Positions 10,487 through 21,867 of a DNA stretch of 64,000 bases are shown here, in pieces. The first letter of the stretch is position 1; every line of letters starts with the position of its first letter. Source of the DNA: Arabidopsis thaliana. Lineage: Eukaryota; Streptophyta; Magnoliopsida; Brassicales; Brassicaceae. The notes beneath the pieces are model-generated. The model did no database searches. It was not told the DNA's origin and saw nothing but the letters and a program-made list of their open reading frames with translations. The stretch covers positions 22,513,261 through 22,577,260 of the forward strand of contig NC_003074.8 of NCBI RefSeq assembly GCF_000001735.4. Direction: 5' to 3'. Position numbers and translations under genes: made by a program.

Positions 10487-11160
10487 TGTACCACCTTCGT
10501 GCTCGAGGTGCTTATTACGGATTTACCCTTTTCCGTTTCAAAGGGCCCACCAAATCTATATTTCTCCCAATTTTTATATTTTTATTTTTTATAAATCATA
10601 ACTTATCTTCATTGTATTTACGGCATTGGATTAATAATATTAGTGTAGATAAATTAGCCAAAAGATTAATGCTATTTACCATCTAAATATTTATGTTGCA
10701 CTTAATATCATCGTAGATAACTAGAAACTTCCATTAGCTGATCGACCATATAAATATTTCTGTTGCACTTAATTAATGACATCGATTTGCACTTAATTAC
10801 GGCATTGGTCACGTTATTGTCTATTCGCCAATTAACTCTAAAGAAGGTTAGTATATGGCGATGTAACATGTGGTTAACTACGTCAAACTAATATATCATT
10901 GCTTAGATTTTGTATTTAAATGTAATCAATAAATTTACTCTTAGATGATCACTCGTGTGATAAAATACGTAGTTTTGTCACGTTTATAACTAGACATTTT
11001 GAATACGAAAAATAAGAAATTAATTAATCAACGATATCATATGATATTCCACATAACTGAACATTAAAAACAAAGAATAATTCTGGTGCTGGAGTAATAA
11101 TATAAGAAAAATCTAATAAGGGGCATAAGTGATAATAATTCATTTATCTCTCCCTCGCGA
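10487..11160. other. AT-rich intergenic stretch
   Basis: No coding, RNA or repeat feature seen. Several ATAAATATTT...TTGCACTTAAT phrases recur near 10685, 10750 and 10785, which suggests small local duplications. Confidence 0.4.
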
Positions 11161-11924
11161 TTTTGGTCTAGGGTTTCTTCAAGTTCCTGATCGGATTCGG
11201 TCGGCGTAGCTCTAATGGCTGGCTGGAGTCGTATGATGACTTACCGATCCATCAAGCGAGTCTCCAAGGTTCGGTTGAATCAATCTGCTTATTCTCAAAG
11301 TGATTGGGATCTGGATTCTGAAATTGATTCATCGGAGAAATTGTAAGATTCTAAATCTGGGATTTTAAAATTCGTCGTGATTGTGTGTGTTGGTCTTGGG
11401 ATTAGGTGAAACTCGTAATTTAACAGTGCCTGTTTTGTGTGTACTTATAATAGATTCGGCTTAGCAATTCCCTCTGCAACTTCTAATTATTGACATTAAT
11501 GTAACAAGTTAGTGTCATCTGGTGGTGATTCTACTTAGCGAGCTGGTGGTGGCTCACTATTTTTCTATTTAACAACCATGCTTCTGTGTGAGAACTGACA
11601 AGTGACATGCGGCTTGCATTACTTGCTAAGTTTGACAGAGTAGAGGAGTTTCTTGTCCTTCAAATACTCTACAATTGACTAGTTATACTCTTGTCTTCTG
11701 ACAGGCAGTTGATATGAAAGTTCTAGGCTCTCTTAGCAGAGACGATTTTGAAGAAAATTTTGTGGTGATAATTTCCCTCAATGGATCTCGTTTCCAGCAT
11801 TTGAACAGGTACTTGTCATCATTTCTGTGAGTCATTGGTTTCTCAATAACATAGCAAAAGTTTGAAACTGCAAACATTTTGTTCTTTCTTTCTTATTTTT
11901 CAGGTCAAATGGCTGAATAAACTA

Positions 11925-12130
11925 CTGAGCAAGATGTGGCCTTATATTGCAGAGGTGAGATTCTAATCTTCTTATGTTGCAGTTTTAGGTGTTTTCTTTT
12001 CCCTTGTATAGGGTTGGAAGTTGGCTATTAAATCACTAGCATGTTTACCCTGAATAATGGTAACTGAAGATATCCATGTAAAGTTGTACTCCAAAGTTCG
12101 AAATGATTGAAGAAGAGTCAGATTTAGCCT
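11925..12130 (+). repeat. Direct repeat, copy 1 (exon end plus intron of the CLB1-like pseudogene)
   Basis: It starts CTGAGCAAGATGTGGCC, runs through the exon end and about 150 bp of the next intron, and is matched at 13903-14105. The copies differ by scattered substitutions and small indels, so the duplication is not very recent. Confidence 0.75.
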
Positions 12131-12154
12131 GTCTAGAATGGACTCGTAGACTGA

Positions 12155-12178
12155 TTTTTTTTTTTTTTTTTTTTTTTT
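12155..12178. repeat. Homopolymer run of 24 T
   Basis: A plain T run inside an intron of the CLB1-like pseudogene. It follows the copy-1 repeat; I found no target duplication that would make it a retroposon tail. Confidence 0.8.
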
Positions 12179-13902
12179 GCTGGTACACAAATCTAGTGTT
12201 TTATTGACACCTAAGATAGGTCCAATTTGTTGGAATGGAAAACACTTGCCACAATGCACCTTGGCAATCAAAGAGTGTAATATTCGTTGTTGTGTTGACT
12301 AATTTCCAGGCAGCAACCATGGTAGTAAGATATTCTGTTGAACCTCTTCTTGAAGATTACAGACCACCAGGAATTACTTCCCTCAAGTTCAGCAAATTGA
12401 CCTTGGGTAACAAAGCACCAAAGATTGAATGTAAAATAAGGTCGACACAACATCATTTTTGTGATGGCTATCTTTTCTCTTCCATTGTTCAACCTTGTAT
12501 TGTCCTATTATTTATCTTGGATGAGTTACCTGCCAAATGCTATTGAATCCTTGTGCTTGGAAGAACATCATGCATTTGTCTCCTAGGTTACTTTTGCTGT
12601 AAGCCTGAGCACATGCATAATTAATCATTGTTGCAGGTATTCGTGTTCAAAGTTTCAAGGAAGGTCAAGTCACAATGGACGTTGATCTTCGATGGGGGTG
12701 TTACAGCACTTGTTGCCTCCATACCCATTCAGGTTACTAGAGAGATATTTTTAGTATTTGTCGTTTGGGTTGTCGTTTTGTGCCAAATAGAGATTGAGTA
12801 TCTCTACAAACACTTGTTTCTGGCTGAAACAGTTGAAGGATCTTCAAGTTTTCACAGTTGCACGTGTTATCTTTCAACTTGCGGATGAGATTCCTCGTAT
12901 ATCTGCTGTTGTTGTTGCTCTACTGGCTGAGGTACACTTGCTCTGTAAAGGGTCCAGAATAAGATGCATTTTTGTTATTATCATTTTATATCTCCTGTCT
13001 TACAATGACCAACTATTTAAATGTTCTCAACCAGCCAAAACCAAGAATTGATTACACTCTGAAGGCTGTCCGTGGAAGCTTAACAGCAATTCCTGGACTA
13101 TCTGCTATGATTGATGTAAGTTCCTCTCTTGGTAGGTCAAGCAGTTTCCAAAAGTTTTAGTTGTTGTTCCCATTTGGTCTTATACACAGCTTTTTGCTTC
13201 TCTTTCTGTTAGGACACTGTTGATACTATCGTTATAGACATGCTTCAGTGGCCTCATAGAATTGTTTTCCCCATTGGTGGTATACCTGTTGATTTAAGGT
13301 ACTTTCATGTGTTCTGCTTGTTTTTCATTTTGCGTTTTTTCACTCACAGAATTTTTCCTGCCACTGTCAATCTTTTGTCTTTTCTCCTCTTCTGGTATGG
13401 CCATAGGATTTACTTGGCGAGGTCATGATATGTATTGAGAAAGCACTATATAGTTTGACGATTCTATGTATCTCTCTTCTTTCTCAGTGATTTTGAGCTT
13501 AAGCCACAGAGGAAGCTTATAGTAACAGTAGTGAAAGCAACTAACTTGAAGAATAAGGAATTGATTGGAAAATCTGACCCTTATCCTACCATCCACATTC
13601 ACCTGTATTCAAGTATAAAACAAAGGCAATCGAGAACAATCTGAATCCTGTCTGGGATCAAACATTCGAATTGATTGTAGAGGACAAAGAAACCCAGTCG
13701 CTCACTGTAGAGGTCTGGAATCTGAAATATTTATGCTTCATACTTTTTCAATTTTGCCATTGGAAATATTAACTATTCTCTTCGCTTTATTAAACTTTTG
13801 GCAGGTATTTGATAAAGACGTAGGCCAAGATGAGCGTCTTGGACTTGTGAAACTTCCCTTAAGTAGTTTGGAAGCCGGAGTTACAAAAGAACTGGAGCTA
13901 AA

Positions 13903-14105
13903 TCTGAGCAAGATGTGGCCTTATATTGCAGAGGTGAGATTCTAATCTTCTTGTGTATACTTTTGGAAGTTGGCTATAACATCATTAGCATATTTACCCT
14001 GAATAATGGTAACTGAAGATATCCTAGGAAGAGTAGAGTTATTATACTGTCAAGTTGTACTCCAAAGTTCGAAATTATTGAAGAAGGGTGAGATTTAGCT
14101 TGAAC
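13903..14105 (+). repeat. Direct repeat, copy 2 (fused behind the C2 domain)
   Basis: This matches 11925-12130. It follows the C2-domain exon without a gap, so the exon reads ELELNL-SKMWPYIAE. This is the scar expected from recombination between tandem copies of the gene. Confidence 0.75.
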
Positions 14106-14520
14106 ACCACTGAGCAAATTTCTCAGTGATGTTTCCTCGAGATGTTTATCATGGAACACTCACGGCAATCTGAACTATTTTCTTACCTATGCAAACGGAT
14201 GATCCGCTGCTCGGATTCAAGACCATCTTTCGGCCTAATGGTGCTCATCGCTGTCACAACTACATGAAGTACCCAAAGTATGTTCTTCTCCTCACTTAGC
14301 TTAGACATAGAGATCCATTCTTTTGCATATGGAATCTGAGATTGATTCCATCTTTGTTGTGACAGCATCATGAAACTAGGCGAAGCTGCGATTCTTCACT
14401 ACACTTACTCGAAATTTTCAGATCTTACTGCAAGACGTGATCGATGTTGCTGCAAACCAAAAGAAGAGGATGTCAAGATATGTTTCATGCTAGACTTTGA
14501 CAGAGCCATAAGCCCGTAAG
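14106..14520 (+). pseudogene. GT92 (DUF23) glycosyltransferase fragment, GALS-like
   Basis: Readable pieces are MFPRDVYHGTLTAI (about 14131) and DDPLLGFKTIFRPNGAH with RCHNYMKYPK (14200-14278). After an 85-bp intron ending TGTGACAG come [20 protein letters not shown] and [18 protein letters not shown]. They match the C-terminal part of plant GT92 proteins, the galactan beta-1,4-galactosyltransferase (GALS) type. Only this portion is present, with frameshifts near 14170-14190 and no start. The intron shows it arose from genomic DNA rather than cDNA. It lies on the same strand as the broken genes on both sides. Confidence 0.7.
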
Positions 14521-14599
14521 CTAGGATTTGATTTGTTTGTTTTTTTGTCGATTCGTAGAGTTCTTGTTCATCACATTTCGTGATTGATGATGATCCTAG

Positions 14600-16425
14600 G
14601 CTTCTGGGGCCCCTCTTAGGAGTTTAAGAGTTGGTTCATCTATTGTTGGTTTTGGAGTAGGAGGAACAAGAAGTTTCAACAAGGGCTTATGTCAAATGCT
14701 ACAGTTAAATCTGTACCTTTCTCTATCAACAACAGCAAGGGAAAGGAACTCAAGATAGTAGGAGCAGCTATGGTCAGAATTGTCATCAGATGGTTTGTGC
14801 TAAGTTTTTGATTGATCAGTTCACTTGCACTTGTAGCTAATGTTTTTTTTTGTGTGGGTTTTCTAGTCTAATTGTTAGTTTTGACGTGTAGGGAAGTGAT
14901 AGTGATAGAGATGAAATTGAGGCAATGACGGTTCAAGAACTTAAGAGTCACATTGAGGCAAGTCTATACTCTTTTCGTTTCTCTTGCTGCTTTGTTATTG
15001 TTTCTGTGGACATCCAGATTCTTGTTCATTGTTTAAACATGTGGGACATTTTTGTATTTGTGTTACAATTGTTTTGGTTATAGAAAAGTTGGGCTCCCTG
15101 TGAAAGGACGCAAACAAGAACTTATCTCAACTTTACGACTTCATATGGACAGCAATTTTACCTGGTATGTAACTGCACACCAAGAACACACATTTTTCTG
15201 TTTTATGTATCATATCGAGAAAAGGCACGAGCTTGCTTCCATTTAGTAGTTTTTAAGCTTGATCCATTTGATTTAGAATGAAAGTCTCAGAAGTGCTATA
15301 TCTTCTGATTATTTTGCGAGAGCTGTAAAGAATTTTTTTGTTGGGCTGTGTCTCTTCTAAATTTTCTCTTTTAAGTGAAAAACCAAGTCCTTGCCTGTTT
15401 ATTTGTTACAGATGAAAGTTCTGGTTCAGAAAAAAAGGAAGCTACTTTGTCCACGCATTTAGAAAGTGTCGCGATTAAAAGAAAGATCTGAAACAGAGAA
15501 GAGCCTACTCAAGATGAATGCATTAGTTCTGAAGCTTATGGCATTGAAAACAGAGAGAAAAGAGTAAAACAGTCTACTGAGAAAAACTTGAAAGCTAAAG
15601 TAGTTTCTTCAAAAGATATCTCAAAAGAATGGAAGAATGTGCTTATTTGTGATATCATATCCATGTTATCCAATATGTTTGATATGTTAAGTTGAATTGT
15701 ATGTGTTTTAATCAGTTTGGTCTTTTGCAGATAAAACCACTCAGAGTTAGATATGGTACTGGTCTATCTGGATCAGATCATGACATGGAAGGGCGTATGG
15801 TAACTGCTGAATTCGACTCCTTCTACTTGATAAGTACTTATGTCCCTAATTCTGTAGATGGCTTAAAAGGACTGGTACTCCTCAAATTAAATGCGTGTAG
15901 TTGACATAGATATTCTACTTTTCTTCTTATTCTAACGAATGGACTCCGTGGGTTTTCACATACAGGATCGAAGATTGGGATCGAACCCTTAGCAATCACA
16001 TCAAAGTATGAAAACGTTTCTTCAGAGTTTCTTTATTTTGTTGTATATGTCCTTCTTACACAAGCTCAATGGCTCTTTTCCATCTGCAGGATCTGGAGAA
16101 GTCTAAGCCTGTAGTCTTGACTGGTGATCTAAATTGTGCTCATGAAGAGATTGATATCTTCAATCCCGCGGTAACTAACTCGAGTTCTTCCCTCCCCTGT
16201 TTTTCCATCGAAAGTAATCTCTCAGGTTTCATAATTCTCCACCATATCTTATAACTAGGGGAACAGAAGAAGTGCTGGTTTTACGATAGAAGAAAGACAG
16301 TCTCAAACTTCTTAGATAAGGGATTTGTAGATACATTTAGGAAGCAGCATATCTGGTGTTGTCGGTTACACTTATTAGGGTTATCGCCATGGTGGCCGCA
16401 AAACCAACAAAGGTACGATAAGTTC
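14600..16425 (+). pseudogene. ARP-type AP endonuclease with SAP domain, broken
   Basis: An N-terminal part (SLRVGSSIVGFGVG, then SNATVKSVPFSINNSKGKEL, 14615-14755) is followed by a SAP DNA-binding segment (IEAMTVQELKSHIE, then [20 protein letters not shown], 14918-15147). A Lys-rich linker follows (about 15420-15640). Then comes part of the exonuclease III-like nuclease domain: [58 protein letters not shown] (GDLN motif) and NFLDKGFVDTFRKQ. It resembles Arabidopsis ARP, which cuts DNA at abasic sites. Introns are kept, several frames shift, and the start of the nuclease domain and the C-terminal SDH motif are absent. It is a decayed genomic copy. Confidence 0.78.
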
Positions 16426-16821
16426 GTTTGATACATATATTCAGATTCAAGTCCTCACGAACGACCTTGTTTTTTTACGTTTTTAGGATACCATTCAAAA
16501 GAATATATAAGTGAAGCAAGCATGAGAGGTGCAATTCTCAAAGCCAATGATATTCCTGGGCATATTCTTAGTCCAGCTCCAAACAATATCATCTCGAAAT
16601 TTTTACCTATCGTCTCAATGCCTCGTCCCAAGAATCTCTATGGCTTGAACCGTTCCGCGTTTTCCCAAATGATCGAGTCTCTTTCTATAGCCCAATTGTT
16701 CACAAGAATCTGAGTATTTTCAGGAATGGGATACCCTAAAATCTCTATGTTTGACTCAAATTTATGCGGGATGAGAAATAGACTTGGTGGGTGCAAAAGG
16801 AGGGTCTCTGTTACAACAGCT
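16426..16821. other. Unassigned stretch before the CACTA end
   Basis: A plus-strand frame at 16522-16713 (AILKANDIPGHILSPAP, SMPRPKNLYGLNRSA) is open but not recognised. It could be another captured gene piece. Confidence 0.25.
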
Positions 16822-17010
16822 CACTACAAGAATATTGATCTTTTGTAGCGTTCGAATAACGCTATCTAACTATACTATAGCGTTTTAACAAGCGCTCTAT
16901 CATCGTCCGTCATAGTAGGTCGAAGACGTAATATAGCGGATTTTCTTTGTGCTATTGTACTGTTAGTTATTATAGCGCATTCTTTGCTGAAATATTAGAT
17001 TTTACAATAG
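16822..17010 (+). mobile_element. CACTA (En/Spm-type) transposon terminus
   Basis: CACTACAAGAA at 16822-16832 is the classic terminal inverted repeat. It is followed by clustered subterminal motifs in both orientations around TAGCG (TAGCGTT, AACGCTA, TATAGCGTTT, ATAGCGGA, TATAGCGCAT) up to about 16985. The element would extend right. I could not find the matching TTCTTGTAGTG end, so its length is unknown and it may be a truncated relic. Confidence 0.6.
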
Positions 17011-18161
17011 CATTTCAATTTTGTTATTAATGATATTATTCAATGCAATTAGAATTTAAATTTAAAATTTTTGAATTTAAAATTTGAATTCCAATATTCA
17101 ATTCATAATATATAGAAAACCAAATCATTTTATTGATATAAAATTTTAACATAAAAATTCAATGAAACAAGGAACAAATTATCTCTAAAGAGGAAAACAA
17201 AATACAAAGCAATCAAATGAGATAACGAAAAAACTCATGGTTGCTATGGCCACGTACACTTTGCATTCCTTCTTCTTCTTCTTCTTTGAAGTTCACAGCC
17301 TTTCAATGAAGATGAGCACAACAACTAAATCCAAAACTAATTAACTTAAGATTTTAAGAAGTAATCATGGAACAACACATTCTAAAGTAAACAAAAACGA
17401 AAAAGGACAAACAGAGACAACCTTTTTATCATACAAGCAAGATTTTTTTATCAAACTTCTTGATACCTGCAAGTATCCATATAAGCATCCCAATAACCAT
17501 ATATCACAACCAATAAGCAAAATTCAGTAATCAATATAAGCCCAACACTTAATGAGTAAAGAATGTGCACATACCCAGATAGATCGTTGATTCTCTTGCC
17601 AAGTTCCTTAATTTTATACACCATTTTCTTGATAGGTTCAGAGTAATGCCTTAACCTCTGCAGATGAATGACAATTAAAAAGCAAGAAAACATATGGAGA
17701 GAGAACAAATAACAAAAACAAGTATGACTATGACTGTTTCCACTTATACTAACTCAAATGGTGAGGTACAGTAACGTGAAACTCTTCATCTAAGAGCAAT
17801 TAAGAAAACTCTAAGAGATTGGAGTCACAAACGTAACGATTTGGCCAACAATAAAGTTGGTCTCAACTTTAGTGTTAGCCATAGCTATTGGGTTATGAAG
17901 TAGCTCAGCCAATGTCCATTCCACAATGGTAGAGTTCGTCTCCGTTCGCGCAATAAAACAAGTCCCTTCAAATATACAAAAAAGAAATTACTCTTTTATA
18001 TCCAAACGATTTTCCTTTTTTATCGTTTTTTTCTATATATTAATATTTTATGGTTATAATGAAAAAATGAAATAAATACTAAATGGAAATGGTATGTCCC
18101 GTTTCCAAAATAGACATATCCATTGAATATTTTACGTAAAAACAAACGCTAAACGAAAAAG
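17011..18161. other. AT-rich stretch, possibly interior of the CACTA element
   Basis: It holds a (TTC)n run near 17268-17288 and short minus-strand frames (for example PIKKMVYKIKELGKRINDL near 17570-17630) that look coiled but are not recognised. No support for a real gene. Confidence 0.3.
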
Positions 18162-19216
18162 TCAGTCAAACCATAATTTAAGACTTATATCACTTACGCA
18201 TAAAAAGTGTTTGATATCATTCATGTCGACTTCCGATCCCTCTTCTTGAATAAGATCGATCACTGAATCCAACAAATCGCCTCTCAGTGCATCGACTCTA
18301 GGTCCAATCTGCGATGATCTTTCCGCGATCCGAGCATCGATGAGGCCTTGAAAAACCTGAAACAACCTCTCCGAACACATGACCTTCATCTCTTTCCGGA
18401 TACCCTGTAGATCAAGAAACTCAAGAGACGGAAAATAATTTGCGAGGTTCGGTTTCCCCATTGTTTTCATCATACGAGACAAGGAGTCTTGGAGCTCCGT
18501 GGAGGCTCTCGGATCGTAACTACCTAAGTCGATCGAAAACACAACGTTTGAGTCTACATTAAGCGACGTGATGAAGCACGCACGTACGAGCAATGTCGAC
18601 GGAGAAGCCTCGTTCGCCTCTTTGGATAATGAAATGTTACAAGTTCTTTCGCTTTCTTCGACCTTACGGACTTCGTGGCTTTGTGATGCTCCCGTGAGAA
18701 AAGTTTTGTCGCCAGTATCCATAACCTAATTGGAACATTGTATTTATATATATAGATAGATAACCATATTTAATTAATCACATTAACTTATAATTTACCT
18801 CCAACGAGACGACGTCGAAGGTAGCCATGCTACGGAGACTTCGTGGTGGCCGAAGGCTCGAACCGTCTTGCTAAAGGTTTGCCCGGATAAGACATGGTCA
18901 AGCGTTTAAAGAACCTCTCTTGCTGCATCTGGTGAAGAAATGACCACTTTGGTTAAACTTCCAAGCCTAAGACTCATGACTGGTCCATAAACTCTCGAGA
19001 AATCAGCAAGTGAACGGTGAGGAGCTTTTCCGATGATCTGGAGAAGGTTTCCGATTACGGGTCATCCCGAAGGTCCGAGAGGTCCCGGAAGCAGTGCCAG
19101 TGAGCTGTGAGCTTGATCTCCGTCGTCGTGATTTAACAGCGACAACGGACAAGGAGAAGATACGTTAAAAGGAAGCTAAGTGTCAAAAGCAGAGCAAGAG
19201 CTATGGTGTGCTTCAT
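18162..19216 (-). pseudogene. CYP76C-type cytochrome P450, N-terminal half, broken
   Basis: On the minus strand a membrane anchor (MKHTIALALLLTLSFLLTYL) ends at a stop near 19133. Shifted frames then give the Pro hinge (LPPGPLGP), [40 protein letters not shown] and the C-helix region WLPSTSSRWR. The frame 18722-18162 continues with RACFITSLN, SNVVFSIDLGSYDPRAS, YFPSLEFLDLQGIRK and EEGSEVDMNDIKHFL. It stops before the oxygen-binding I helix; there is no AGTDT and no heme Cys. CYP76 enzymes are ER monooxygenases of monoterpenols and related substrates. There are several in-frame stops (K to stop in REVL*TLDH, W to stop in PSG*P). Related, by memory, to the CYP76C7 locus next to CLB1 in Arabidopsis. 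Confidence 0.82.
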
Positions 19217-19975
19217 CGTCAGTTCGTCGAGTGTGTTCTTCTAGCCACATCTTTTACTTATTTATAGATATGATACTATATCTATCATTAATAAAATTTG
19301 CTATCGTTATTATGGGCTTAGTTTGAGCAATAGCTTCCTTCACTCTAATTAAATACACTTGTTGACAAAAAGAAAATCCCATTTCTCTAGGACTCAAAAA
19401 AGAAATGTACAATTTATCGATCGCTTTAAAAGCTACAGAAACAATATGTGATATGTCTAGCTATGAATAATATTAACATATGACGTAATTTGATTTTAAG
19501 GTTATTTTATATATATATATAAATTAGACTCCTTTCATAACCACGAAGTTATGATATTTTTGTAGCAACAGGAAGTTATATATGCCAGAAGAATTGAAAC
19601 ATTTGCTTTTTGGGGTCATATATGGAGAATTAAAGTTATGATTAATCAACACACATACTAGATTTTACAGCGACGTGGCAAACTTAAGGTTCTACTTGGA
19701 TGACACGGTGTCGTAATTCAGAGACGTGACAAATTTCTATTGGTCGTTGTGACGCAGATTGGTAATTGCTCTGAAATCCTTGTCAGGCCATGCGAACAGA
19801 TTTTGGAGTCAAAATCCAGAGCGCGGGAAACGAAACGAGCCAACGATTCCGCTAGTGCTTGATCTAGGCAATGGTTCTTGTACATGTTACCACCTATTTG
19901 TACAAATTGACTTCCATAATTGTATTTTTCTTTTGAGGAGGTAAATGATTATAGTCAGCTAACTCAATAGATGTT
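19217..19975. other. Intergenic stretch
   Basis: AT-rich, probably including the old P450 promoter. A short CpG-bearing patch near 19760-19865 is open on both strands but not recognised. Nothing else seen. Confidence 0.4.
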
Positions 19976-20483
19976 TGTTGATTCTGAAAATCACACAATA
20001 AATTTGTTTAAAGGGGGTAAACAAATTTACTTAACTCTCTCTCGCTATTTAGTGACCAAAGATTCAATGAAAAGAAGAACAACGTTGCTTAGAGACAAAG
20101 TTAGGGTTTTGCCCAAAAACAATGAAGAGGGTTTTTAGTATTAAATTTCGGATCCCCCGAATAGAGGACAAACCCCTCTATTTATACACTATTAAGACGG
20201 TTAAAAGATTTGTTAAACTTCTATTTCTTCGAGGATTGAATCTTCTAATTTCCTTTATCTCCAAAGACTTCCTATTTTCAAAGGAGAAAACTTCTTTTTC
20301 TTCGAATTAGGAAGTCGGCTAGACGGTCTCCCTACTTCGGGCTAAAGTCGGCAAATGACCTCCTTATTTTGGCCCATTAACAAGCTAAACCGGGATATCC
20401 CGGTTTGATTGAAATCTCAGTCTAATTCGTAGTTCTTCTGGTTTAAGCCGGTATTGTCGGAGGTGCTAATTCCGGCACCAACA
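19976..20483 (-). mobile_element. Solo LTR (508 bp) with perfect 5-bp target duplication ATGTT
   Basis: On the minus strand it starts TGTTGGTGCCGG and ends CAGAATCAACA, so termini are TGTTG...CAACA. Direct ATGTT copies lie at 19971-19975 and 20484-20488. A TATA motif (TGTATAAATAGAGGGG on the minus strand) lies near 20179-20186. No internal retroelement DNA is present, so it is the product of LTR-LTR recombination. Superfamily not assigned. Confidence 0.88.
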
Positions 20484-20520
20484 ATGTTTTAACGTGGCAG
20501 GACAGATATATAAGTTATAT

Positions 20521-21370
20521 ATATGGGGTTACTTGCTGTCTTTTGTCCAAACTCTATTAACATCCACGCTGGTCTGAATGGCCTTGAAATCGGTCACACA
20601 GTTGTTACTGCCGCTGCTGTAAATCCTATGGTCATAGATAATGTGTCTGAATTTTTCTCTCTTTGCCCCTTTTGGGTTGAGATATGATGCGTCCCAGTTA
20701 CCTGTAGATCCTGATACACAACGTTATGCAAATCGGAGCATCTGTGGATCCCGAGTATCACCACGCTCGTACCTTCTCGATATTTCTTAATCAACCGCTG
20801 ATGGCCACATCCTTGGCAATGCTTGCTTACAATTGGTAAAATCCTTCACAGCTTTCTCTTTCAAACTTATTTTTTCTTGAGTGAAGTAATGCTTTTTCTG
20901 ACCAGTTCCCGCAATCGTCTGCTGTTAGGTATCCTTCTTCAGTTTTTGTTGGAGATACTTACACAGTCTTCGCTGGAACGACTGTGGCAGTTGTTGGTAT
21001 TCTGGGTCACTTCAGGTATACTTCCAAACCCACTTACCTTCTCTGAGGCACAGGCACGTCACTAATACATGGAAACTACCAACTCTCAGATTCATCATTT
21101 GCATCATACTATCCAGCTAGTGTATGACCATGCAACTAATTCCCATGCCATATTTCTGTTCTGAAAGTTCGCTTTTGCAGTGAAACCCTCATCTTCTTTC
21201 TTCCTCAAGTTCTGAACATTCTATTGTCGCTTCCCCAGGTTCATATCAACTGTCACTCTTCTATGGCATACTTATAATCTTGTCAACTCATGTTTCAAAC
21301 ATCCAACATACTAAATATCAAAACTCTTTAGCTTGCTGGGATTGTGAAATGTCCGCGCCATCGTCTCCCA
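20521..21370 (+). pseudogene. UDP-GlcNAc:dolichyl-P GlcNAc-1-P transferase (GPT/ALG7-type) fragment
   Basis: Successive exons read [20 protein letters not shown] (20530), IGASVDPEYHHA and QPLMATSLAMLAYNW (20701-20836), [16 protein letters not shown] (20930), ETLIFFLPQVLNILLSLPQ (21181) and LAGIVKCPRHRLP (21331). They include the family signature [16 protein letters not shown] introns are kept and these exons stay largely in frame. The protein makes the first lipid-linked sugar of N-glycosylation in the ER membrane. Only the C-terminal-middle portion is present: the N-terminal membrane segments and the end are missing, so it is a fragment. Its left edge lies just beyond the solo LTR. Confidence 0.82.
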
Positions 21371-21867
21371 AGTTAACCACCTTTCTTTTCTTACCTTTTG
21401 TAGACTGATTAAAGAACTGTCACATCACTCATCTTGTCTTTTGTAAACTCACTCATCACGAGGGAGTTTGGCGTTCAAGCAGGTCCAACATATCCAATTT
21501 GCTACGAAGTCAAGTATTTAGTGAGTCACAGATGTAACAGCGATCTATCAACCTCCAAATACTTTGTTTCTTTGTCCAGAGAAGAACGAAAACTTTTCAT
21601 TTTTACGAAATATTTACAGTCTTAGCAAAAAAGAAGAACGAAACAGAGTACCTAAGCTACAGCCTACATATGAATCCGAAGATATAATCAAACGTAAGAC
21701 ATCTGAAGCATTGATGTTAAATCTCGATGACTTGGAAAACAAGAAAGAGATTTTCAGAACGTTTTCAATTTCAAATCCCGAAACGGAGAATATTACTGGT
21801 TGGAAAAATTTCGAAATAAATTTCCTGTGCTTTTCGCTTTTTCCCTGGCTCTCGCTTTGTTGTAGGT
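21371..21867. other. Unassigned stretch
   Basis: Plus-strand frames at 21434-21625 and 21564-21872 are open but not recognised (for example TREFGVQAGPTYPICYEV). They could be captured gene pieces. No domain identified. Confidence 0.25.

Larger units (their letters stand above)
11200..13955 (+). pseudogene. Synaptotagmin/CLB1-type (SMP + C2) calcium-dependent lipid-binding protein, broken
   Basis: Pieces appear in gene order with introns kept. The transmembrane-adjacent start is GVALMAGWSRMMTYRS (11205-11265). Next come AVDMKVLGSLSRDDF (11704) and GDNFPQWISFPAFEQ in a shifted frame (about 11770-11810). VKWLNKLLSKMWPYIAE (11904-11954), YRPPGITSLKFSKLTLG (12350) and GIRVQSFKEGQVTMDVDL (about 12635) follow. 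The SMP lipid-transfer region continues with IPRISAVVVALLAE, IDYTLKAV and GIPVDLSDFELKP. A C2 domain follows (VTVVKATNLKNKELIGKSDP, VFDKDVGQDERLGLVKLPLS). Lesions are a frameshift in exon 2, a deletion of about 22 nt after RW near 12690 and a frameshift in C2 near 13605. The Gly-rich tail is missing: ELELNL is joined to a second copy of SKMWPYIAE and its intron. It resembles Arabidopsis CLB1/SYT7, an ER membrane-contact-type protein. As written it cannot make a full protein. Confidence 0.85.

Noticed and set aside
10423-10686. Plus-strand frame of 87 codons upstream of the NYN gene.
   Set aside because: It covers the minus-strand TATA region, has low-complexity content and no recognisable motif.
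12155-12178. T run as the tail of a LINE or SINE.
   Set aside because: No retroposon body or target duplication on either side; more likely a slippage run in an intron.
16522-16713. Frame with AILKANDIPGHILSPAP as a new gene.
   Set aside because: Short, no known domain, between an ARP relic and a CACTA end; not enough to call coding.
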